Positions 25,248 to 31,118 of a stretch of DNA of 31,118 nt are shown in pieces. Under the pieces are notes generated by a model. The model had not been told where the DNA came from, made no database searches, and saw only the letters and a program-made list of their open reading frames with translations. The position numbers were made by a program, and so were the translations under genes. This DNA is from a virus. The stretch is taken from IMG/VR virus record IMGVR_UViG_3300021425_000111, positions 1 through 31,118 of that record; one strand, written 5' to 3'. The number at the start of each line of letters is the position of its first letter. The stretch's first letter is position 1.

Positions 25248-27042
25248 GGTTTATCTCCGATGGACTCAATGGTGAACTATTTGCTGGGTCTGTTGTAACA
25301 TTAGTTTTACGGAATGTAGATTCAACATAGTCAATAACATCAAAGTATGGGTCAAGTTCTACAACATCAATATCATTATGACCAAACACTTGACCACCAG
25401 AATATTTACGATAGAATGATCTCAGGAACTTTTCTAGTGTTGTGAACTGTTCACGAGTAAATGATTGAGCAGACCTATGGTCTGTTGGATTATCATCACC
25501 TGTTGCAACATTCAATCCACCGACCATTACTATACCGATGGAATAGTTGTCATGATCATTTACTACAGCGTGTTCCCCTTTACGGTTGATTGGTCTACCT
25601 CTCTGTAATCTACCGTCTCTTCTAATCACATAATGATAACCAATACCATCATGACCTAATGCGTTATGAATGTTATTTATCTCTATCGCACCAATGTCTT
25701 TATTGGTATAAGTTTCGGTTGCATGAACAATTACTTCGGTTATGTCTCTCTTGATACTTGCGAACTCAGCGTCAAGTTCTTCAACAGATGCGATATAGGT
25801 GAATATGTCGTTATCACTATTGCGCCCCCTCCACTTCTGATTGTTTGCATCAACAGGAACACCTTCATCAAATAAACTTGCTTCAACAACAACACTTCCA
25901 CTGATTGTCGTGTCCAATTCACCCAGTTTGGTATCAACAATAGTAATCTCGTTTATCGCCGCCTGACTTTCTTCTTTGGGTACACCAGTCTTATCTGCCT
26001 CATTTGCAACCTTATCCGCCAACTTCTGTGGTGTGGTTGCGTTAGTTCTCTGAATAATACCCTTCATTCTGTCAGATACATTAGGAGATTTGGTAGTCAG
26101 AGTCTTTACTGCTTTGGTTTTCTCTACGGGATCATCACTTGCAAACTGGGCAAGAATTCTCTGTCTTTCTGTTTCTGTTGTAGAGATACCGCCAGACACA
26201 ATGTTCTCAAGAAATGCGGCCGCATCTCCTGTCAATCCTTCCGCAAGGTTTTGTAGGACTCCACCTAATCCCTTATCAATTCTTGTGGAGAAGTCATCTA
26301 CGAAATTTGTTATGTCATCAGCGAATCCATTCACTACAGATGTCACATCATTGAATACACTCTTACCAAGGTCACCAACACTACCGAACTTAGATAGTTC
26401 ATTCTTGGGGTCGGGTAGTTTTGCGGTCAATCCACCAATACCCGTTGCATCCGATACGGCATCCTTTAAACCTTCTCCAACACTACTGAGACTTGCAACA
26501 GGAGTAATCTCTCCAACCACATCATCAATACTAGGAATCTTTAGGTCAGGAAGTGCGGCAGTAATCGCAGATAGTTCATCACCAGATGCGATACTTGAAG
26601 TGAATGTAGATATGTCTGACATTGCTTCACCAGAGATAGTCTCTACCTTTTCTACTGCGGATTGAATATCTGTGGGTGCGCCACCACCGACTGCCGCCAT
26701 TGCAGACTTAGCAGTATCACCACCCGCCTTGGTCATCTCAGGTAATCCCAAAAGAGACGGTAGTGAAGAAGAAGGAGTTGCAGTCCCACTTAGGCCTGGA
26801 ATTGAGTCGGTGATTTTACCGATACCATCTTTGAGAACTTCGTTTGGAGAAATACCTGCTTCACCGATACTCTTAATACCACCCAGAGTTTCTCCGTCAA
26901 CCGCACCAATCTTACTGGTAGTTTTTGCAAAAGTCTCTTCTACACTCTTGACCGCAGTGTTAACATACTTAGCATTCTTTTCACTAAGTTTGTTCTTTTC
27001 TGATTTTAATACTACATCAAGGTCAGTTTTATTTAATGCCAT
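25237..27042 (-). CDS. Baseplate-associated N-acetylmuramoyl-L-alanine amidase with long N-terminal region
   Basis: A 601-residue protein. Residues about 435-575 are an Amidase_2 (AmpD/T7-lysozyme type) domain: VIVHATETY (zinc ligand H440), GIGYHYVIRRDGRLQRGRPI (Y469), GEHAVVNDHDNYSIGIVMVG, VFGHNDIDVVELDPYFDV (zinc ligands H555 and D564). Such enzymes cut the bond between MurNAc and L-alanine in peptidoglycan. The Lys usually two residues before the last ligand is Glu here (E562). The first 430 residues are low in aromatics and rich in Gly, Ser, Asp and helices (DGIGKITDSIPGLSGTATPS), and look like a structural or tethering region. The gene lies between the two halves of a split gp5 and overlaps both, so it is probably carried in the virion for local wall opening. 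Confidence 0.85.
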   Translation of the reverse strand: MALNKTDLDVVLKSEKNKLSEKNAKYVNTAVKSVEETFAKTTSKIGAVDGETLGGIKSIGEAGISPNEVLKDGIGKITDSIPGLSGTATPSSSLPSLLGLPEMTKAGGDTAKSAMAAVGGGAPTDIQSAVEKVETISGEAMSDISTFTSSIASGDELSAITAALPDLKIPSIDDVVGEITPVASLSSVGEGLKDAVSDATGIGGLTAKLPDPKNELSKFGSVGDLGKSVFNDVTSVVNGFADDITNFVDDFSTRIDKGLGGVLQNLAEGLTGDAAAFLENIVSGGISTTETERQRILAQFASDDPVEKTKAVKTLTTKSPNVSDRMKGIIQRTNATTPQKLADKVANEADKTGVPKEESQAAINEITIVDTKLGELDTTISGSVVVEASLFDEGVPVDANNQKWRGRNSDNDIFTYIASVEELDAEFASIKRDITEVIVHATETYTNKDIGAIEINNIHNALGHDGIGYHYVIRRDGRLQRGRPINRKGEHAVVNDHDNYSIGIVMVGGLNVATGDDNPTDHRSAQSFTREQFTTLEKFLRSFYRKYSGGQVFGHNDIDVVELDPYFDVIDYVESTFRKTNVTTDPANSSPLSPSEINLDN

Positions 27043-27908
27043 TATACTATCCTATCCGTCATTCGTCTAGCCTTCAATTCAACTTGTTTGATAAAAGTCT
27101 TATCAATTCTACCAAGATAGTATCTACTGAATATCTCACACGCTCCAGTCTTACCCTCAAGTTTATCGGTCTGTAGTAATCTAATGTTTGCACCAGTTTG
27201 TGAACCATTTAATTCATATGCAATAAATGCTAGTTGAATCATGAACTGTTGATAATTATTAGAAAAGTTCTGTAAATCTGAATACCTAGTTTTGGAGAAA
27301 TTCGCTAGACCTTTTGATTGTGGATTAACACCTGTTCGCATACCAGAAGAATAAGATAGACCAGATACAATAGCAATAGACTGTTTTACTGTATATCCCA
27401 GATTCAAAAAGAATTGTACTGCGGTCTTTTCCCTAGATTGTTTTACTCTATTATTGATGTTACCAGAGTTATCGTTTTCGATATCTGCATCTTTAGGTTT
27501 TACAGCAGCAATAACACTTTCCCATAGACCTTCTGGTTTGTTATCTTCTCCAACATCTTCGAGTGGTTGTTGTAATTGTGTTTGGGTCGGTAGTTCCACA
27601 TGAGGAATCGAACCAATCACAATAGGTGTCTGTGAGTTGACCCCGTCCATAAACATACCGAATACCAATGCATTGGATTGAATCTTAGGCATTCTACCAA
27701 CACCAGACACCCCACCTTCTGTGGACGGCAGAACACACTGCGCCCAAGGTAAGTCACTCTGTGGAATTAGTTTGGTAGACGAGGTGTGCAATCCGTGTAC
27801 ACGAATCTTGACTCGTCCCTCAAAACCATATGGTGGTGATGCATCCACAACAGTTGCAATGAACCATCGTGTGTTGTCACCATAATATTCTGATAAGATA
27901 GGTTTCAT
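27042..27908 (-). CDS. gp5 N-terminal OB-fold protein with lysozyme-like C-domain
   Basis: A 288-residue protein. Residues 14-103 match the OB domain of T4 gp5: RWFIATVVDASPPYGFEGRV, KIRVHGLHTSS, DLPWAQCVLPSTEGGVSGVG, and VFGMFMDGVNSQTPIVIGSI. In T4 this domain binds the gp27 ring. Residues about 161-268 (AVQFFLNLGYTVKQSIAIVS; GLANFSKTRYSDLQNF; QLAFIAYELNG) have the layout of a Phage_lysozyme2-type tail lysozyme domain. The segment that normally reads GNxxxESG is SGLSYSSG here, so the catalytic Glu appears replaced by Ser187. The protein carries no spike; that part lies two genes downstream. It overlaps both neighbours by TAATG. Confidence 0.78.
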   Translation of the reverse strand: MKPILSEYYGDNTRWFIATVVDASPPYGFEGRVKIRVHGLHTSSTKLIPQSDLPWAQCVLPSTEGGVSGVGRMPKIQSNALVFGMFMDGVNSQTPIVIGSIPHVELPTQTQLQQPLEDVGEDNKPEGLWESVIAAVKPKDADIENDNSGNINNRVKQSREKTAVQFFLNLGYTVKQSIAIVSGLSYSSGMRTGVNPQSKGLANFSKTRYSDLQNFSNNYQQFMIQLAFIAYELNGSQTGANIRLLQTDKLEGKTGACEIFSRYYLGRIDKTFIKQVELKARRMTDRIV

Positions 27909-29263
27909 TATCCCTGTCTCTCCAATTTACACAAGTTCATTGATACGATATGTTGTGTTCCTCTAAAGGTGTGACGAGTGTCATAGACGATAAAGTCGCC
28001 AGACCTAGTCGCATCTATCAAATCATCTTCACTGCCAGTCTGAGACATTTCGACACTGTCGTTCACAACTTTGATATTTACAATGTCACCAACACTAGCC
28101 TTTGACACAATGAATCCCGCACCTTCTACAATAACATTCATCATATTCTTATAGAGATGATTTAGGATGGCAGTATTTTCTATTTTCTTTTTGAACTTGG
28201 TCGCATCGAACTCATCATGATAACTCTTGTATCTACCATATGTGCCACTAGAGGTTACAGTATGAAAGGTCTTTGATTCAAAAGTATCCACACGAGATTC
28301 GTCTACCTTAAACTCACCATCAAACACATTTTGATTATTACCTATCACTTCTTGTTGTTGTAATTTATTCAAGGTGTTTCGAATGGTGTGGTGTTGTGAA
28401 AATATTTGACCCGTATTAATATTTGTGTTAGAATATCTGGATGATACTGCACCCTCTTGTATTAACTTCAAGGTGTTTGCCATCTTGGATGTTTTCAAAT
28501 CCTTGATGGTAAATGTCTTTTCGAGTTCTGTTTGAGTTTCGGCTTCTGCAATATTTGCTGGATTGAAAGTGTAGGGTAACCTTGAATTAAATGCTTTTTG
28601 TGATAACATGGAATCCAGATTACCTAGACGAAGATTGTTATCGTGCATCGATGCATAAACGAAGAATGGTGAACCAGTTATGGTAGTCGCTCTTTTGGTC
28701 AACCATCTGACCGCCTCAATCGGATGTAAATTGGGAATAATACCTTTTATGTTAGTCTGCACTGGGGCAATCTTCTTACCATCACCAACAAACAAATACG
28801 AAAGATCGATATCCATATTCATTTCGGTTGCAAGAAGTTTGGTCAGAATATCATCGATACTTCCGTTAAAGGATTTACTAATCTTTTTCAATTCACTCAG
28901 AAAGGCGTGTTCGTCTAATAGTGTAAACACATACACACTAGATTTACCATTGTCGTTTGACTTGACAGACCGTTCAATACCTGTCATAATAAAGGTTCGT
29001 TCAAATACTGTATCTAAATCATTGTCAACCGATGCCATCTTGACACGGAATCGTTCTGTTCCTTGAAAGTCCATCTTGTCAAAGAGCGCCTTGTCATCAA
29101 GGATAACAACCGTACCAGTAAGATACGGTTTATCTAAAGATTCGTAGATGTTTAGTTCACTTACGGATGTTCGGACATCAAAAAAGTTACCACCGAATCC
29201 ACCGATACGGTCAGCAGTGATTGACGCTTCCGTAATCTTGAACTGTTGAGATTGTGTAGGCAT
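27908..29263 (-). CDS. gp27-like baseplate hub protein
   Basis: A 451-residue protein starting MPTQSQQFKITEASITADRI. Early strands (SELNIYESLDKPYLTGTVVI; ERTFIMTGIERSV) and the middle segment NLHPIEAVRWLTKRATTITG followed by SPFFVYAS are typical of gp27/gpD hub proteins, whose trimer forms the ring that holds the spike and joins it to the tail tube. The C-terminal part has DIVNIKVVNDS and a final YDTRHTFRGTQHIVSMNLCK beta hairpin, also usual for this family. Its position directly upstream of the OB-domain gene (TAATG overlap) fits the gp27-gp5 complex. Sequence identity to T4 gp27 is low, so I infer the name from motif order and context. Confidence 0.72.
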   Translation of the reverse strand: MPTQSQQFKITEASITADRIGGFGGNFFDVRTSVSELNIYESLDKPYLTGTVVILDDKALFDKMDFQGTERFRVKMASVDNDLDTVFERTFIMTGIERSVKSNDNGKSSVYVFTLLDEHAFLSELKKISKSFNGSIDDILTKLLATEMNMDIDLSYLFVGDGKKIAPVQTNIKGIIPNLHPIEAVRWLTKRATTITGSPFFVYASMHDNNLRLGNLDSMLSQKAFNSRLPYTFNPANIAEAETQTELEKTFTIKDLKTSKMANTLKLIQEGAVSSRYSNTNINTGQIFSQHHTIRNTLNKLQQQEVIGNNQNVFDGEFKVDESRVDTFESKTFHTVTSSGTYGRYKSYHDEFDATKFKKKIENTAILNHLYKNMMNVIVEGAGFIVSKASVGDIVNIKVVNDSVEMSQTGSEDDLIDATRSGDFIVYDTRHTFRGTQHIVSMNLCKLERQG

Positions 29264-30045
29264 TAACTTACCTGTCTATGGAAGTTATTGAATTCACTTA
29301 CAACCTTATCAACCACATCTGGTTTCAGAACATTAATTTCTTTCAACTCATCATTTCGTTGTTCGAGTCTGTTTCTATATGTGATTGGTGTCCAACTGGA
29401 CGATGGATTTGCAAAATCATACAATGTTAGGTCTTGCCATACACCGTCTGCATCTTCATAGTGGTGAACCGCATTGTACTGTTCGGATTCTTTCACCAGT
29501 ACTGCAATGTAAGTCGCACCTTCCTCAGAGATATATGAGATCGTTTCGGTATCTCCAAAGTTTTCTAGGTTAGGACTTTTACCGTAATTGTCGCCAGGCG
29601 TCAATGATGTATCAATAATCAACTGACCAAAGTCTAGATTTCTTTTTACAATCTTTCCTACTGTGCCACTGGTCTGACCAGTAACAATTGTACCAACAGG
29701 GAATGTATTAGATATATCCGCATTAGTAGTGACTATTCTATGAGGATACTTCAACTTCGCTTGATTGAGTAGGTCAGATGTTGCAACAGGCCAACCAGAA
29801 ATACGCAAGTGGTCATTCATCAAAAAGAATGTCCAATAGTAATCTGTCGTGCCATATAGTTTGTATGATAGAGTGTCTGGTCGGTCATCTGATACGATTG
29901 TATACTTGTTATAAAAAGAAATGTTATCCTTCAGACCATCAATGATATCCACATACTGTGTGAGATTATCAAATAGGACTGGACTCTCGTTATCACCAAA
30001 GTTATAACCGACAAGACCAAAGTTTTTAAAATATTTTGTGGTCAT
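29263..30045 (-). CDS. 53: Baseplate wedge protein gp53
   Basis: A 260-residue protein with the gp53 core: DDRPDTLSYKLYGTTDYYWT (53-72), FFLMNDHLRISGWPVATSDL (73-92), AKLKYP, and the C-terminal helix RNRLEQRNDELKEINVLKPD (224-243) then VVDKVVSEFNNF. gp53 binds gp6 at the top of the wedge. T4 gp53 has 196 residues; the extra length is an insert at about 112-175 (GTIVTGQTSGTVGKIVKRNL) of a module also seen in gp8 and the 1736-residue protein. It overlaps gp48 upstream and the hub gene downstream by TAATG. Confidence 0.9.
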   Translation of the reverse strand: MTTKYFKNFGLVGYNFGDNESPVLFDNLTQYVDIIDGLKDNISFYNKYTIVSDDRPDTLSYKLYGTTDYYWTFFLMNDHLRISGWPVATSDLLNQAKLKYPHRIVTTNADISNTFPVGTIVTGQTSGTVGKIVKRNLDFGQLIIDTSLTPGDNYGKSPNLENFGDTETISYISEEGATYIAVLVKESEQYNAVHHYEDADGVWQDLTLYDFANPSSSWTPITYRNRLEQRNDELKEINVLKPDVVDKVVSEFNNFHRQVS

Positions 30046-31025
30046 TAGAATCCATCCTCTTCAACATCTTTTCTGTTGAGTGTTCTACTTTCTTGGAATG
30101 CCAATGTCATTTCAATCTCTTGGAAGTTACCGTCACTGTGCATGGACATTGCAGTGTTGTTATATGTTACACTCACATCTCTTAGATAACAGGGTTTGAT
30201 TCTGGTCGCAACTTCCTCACCATCATATTCAACATTGATTTGAAACTTGTTGGGGAATCTGTAACCAATAGAAATTTCACTACCACCAACCCCAAGATTA
30301 ATATTTTCGGGATATAGTTCTGTTCGGAATAGTTTTATGATTTCTTTAATCTCTTCTGCTTCTGCGGAAGATGTCGCAATGAACTTAAATGCAAATGAGA
30401 ACTCACGGAGTCCAACAGACTTGAACAATACACGAGTATTTGGGTTTGTGGTTACACCAGCGGCAGACCTAAACGCACCAGACACCTCATCTGGTAACGC
30501 ACTTGTAAGTTTTACTGCGGCCAGTTTCGCAACATCTTTATTGGCTGCACCACCGAGACCCGCACTGAGTGTTGACTTGAAGTTGTCTACCATAGCGGAG
30601 ACTGCACCACTACCAGACTTCAGACCCGCTTCTGCTGCACTACCCATGCCACCCAAGTCCATATTGTCGTATGCAACATTGTCACGATACTGGAGACCGA
30701 CAGGTAGATAAAGGGAAACTCGTCTTCCTGTATCAATCAAAGGTCTATCTTTGATGATAGGAAGATTGTTCAATCCTCTGTGTTGTTGTTTTGCCTTTGC
30801 AACTTCTTCGGGATTCTCTGATCCAATTGCCCCCTTTATATCCTCACCAACAGATGCAGTGAACTTCGCAGCTGCATCCGCAACATTACCTAGATCAGTT
30901 TCGGGTTCTTCCATAACATTGAATACCAATCTACCCTTATATTCATCTGGATTGTTGAGTGGATACTCAAGGTCTTTGAGTTTTAACCCCTCTATTATAC
31001 CTTGAACAGTATTTGGTTCTGCCAT
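30045..31025 (-). CDS. 48: Baseplate tail-tube cap protein gp48
   Basis: A 326-residue protein. The C-terminal part (GNFQEIEMTLAFQESRTLNR at about 300-319) closely resembles the end of T4 gp48 (FTLEITMREIITLNRASL). The middle has ARVLFK-type strands and a helix (ATSSAEAEEIKEIIKLFRTE) like the tube-protein fold. The N-terminal third is Gly/Ala-rich and probably flexible. gp48 caps the hub and starts polymerisation of the tail tube. It is the first gene of the minus-strand block, after a late promoter. The ATG has only a weak GGA upstream. gp54 is a less likely alternative. Confidence 0.82.
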   Translation of the reverse strand: MAEPNTVQGIIEGLKLKDLEYPLNNPDEYKGRLVFNVMEEPETDLGNVADAAAKFTASVGEDIKGAIGSENPEEVAKAKQQHRGLNNLPIIKDRPLIDTGRRVSLYLPVGLQYRDNVAYDNMDLGGMGSAAEAGLKSGSGAVSAMVDNFKSTLSAGLGGAANKDVAKLAAVKLTSALPDEVSGAFRSAAGVTTNPNTRVLFKSVGLREFSFAFKFIATSSAEAEEIKEIIKLFRTELYPENINLGVGGSEISIGYRFPNKFQINVEYDGEEVATRIKPCYLRDVSVTYNNTAMSMHSDGNFQEIEMTLAFQESRTLNRKDVEEDGF

Positions 31026-31036
31026 TTTATTTTTCC

Positions 31037-31044
31037 GATAAATA
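31037..31044 (+). promoter_or_regulatory. Late-promoter-like box (GATAAATA) facing gp4
   Basis: Seven of eight bases match TATAAATA on the plus strand, 36 bases before the gp4-like ATG. It lies inside the leader of the opposite transcript, giving a divergent pair with the gp48 promoter. Confidence 0.5.
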
Positions 31045-31064
31045 AGTTAGAAATCATTTATCTT

Positions 31065-31072
31065 TATTTATA
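31065..31072 (-). promoter_or_regulatory. T4-type late promoter (TATAAATA) for the baseplate block
   Basis: An exact TATAAATA box on the minus strand leaves 39 bases before the gp48 ATG. As the only full match ahead of the gp48-53-hub-spike genes, it is the likely main promoter of the right half. Confidence 0.75.
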
Positions 31073-31080
31073 AGGTTTTT

Positions 31081-31118
31081 ATGGCATATTCGGGAAGATA
31101 CAGAGTAAAAAATCCTAA
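31081..31118 (+). CDS. 4: Start of a gp4-like head completion protein (cut by window edge)
   Basis: Twelve complete codons read MAYSGRYRVKNP and continue off the edge. This resembles the N-terminus of the gp4 head-completion family of T4-like phages (MAYSGKWxPKN), a small protein with a nuclease-like fold that finishes filled heads before tail joining. TAAGG five bases before the ATG is a good ribosome-binding site. The family call rests on only 12 residues, but the position beside gp48 and gp53 in a T4-like phage supports it. Confidence 0.68.
   Translation, partial: MAYSGRYRVKNP

Noticed and set aside
26090-27070. Two plus-strand open frames opposite the amidase N-terminal region
   Set aside because: Low-complexity Ser/Pro/Ala-rich translations opposite a well-supported gene with overlapping neighbours.
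1-31118. tRNA genes, insertion sequences, integrase or attachment sites
   Set aside because: Coding density leaves no gap long enough, and no matching motifs were seen.

Overview
The window is a virion-assembly block of a large tailed phage of the T4-like myovirus group. It most resembles marine T4-like phages such as cyanophages or pelagimyophages. I base this on recognisable baseplate proteins (gp48, gp53, gp5-like, gp25, gp6, gp8), on several TATAAATA boxes of the T4 late-promoter type, and on a cyanophage-like set of virion proteins (a 1736-residue DUF4815-like protein, fibres with NLYYT modules, a 2OG-Fe(II) oxygenase-like protein and a glycosyltransferase). The host cannot be fixed from this window. 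I see no tRNA, rRNA, CRISPR array, insertion sequence or integrase.

Layout: 21 genes lie on the minus strand and are read from right to left. One gene start, probably gp4 (head completion), lies on the plus strand at the right edge. From right to left the block is: gp48 tube cap, gp53 wedge, a gp27-like hub, an OB-fold protein matching the gp5 N-terminus, an amidase fusion, the gp5-like beta-helical spike, a 197-residue protein of unknown role, gp25, gp6 and a shortened gp7-like wedge protein. After a late promoter come a protein with a gp9/gp10-like N-terminus, gp8, the 1736-residue protein, a 68-residue coiled-coil protein and a 494-residue repeat fibre. Next are two paralogous tetrapeptide-repeat proteins (717 and 867 residues), a coiled-coil protein, a glycosyltransferase and a 2OG-oxygenase-like protein. 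After a further late promoter come a 122-residue structural protein and a giant fibre gene that runs off the left edge.

The genes are tightly packed. Seven junctions are TAATG overlaps, two are ATGA overlaps, and no non-coding gap exceeds about 65 bases. The right half encodes the baseplate hub, spike and wedges; the left half encodes fibres and proteins that may modify them.

The points most worth attention are: (1) gp5 is split, with the OB domain and the spike in separate genes and an AmpD-like amidase gene between them; (2) two neighbouring hub genes look like murein-hydrolase folds that have lost catalytic residues; (3) a tandem pair of proteins is built from about 105 and 145 units of a four-residue aromatic repeat; (4) a glycosyltransferase, oxygenase and coiled-coil cassette sits between fibre genes; (5) a small beta-rich module recurs in gp53, gp8 and the 1736-residue protein. 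All homology statements come from reading motifs by eye and were not checked by database search.
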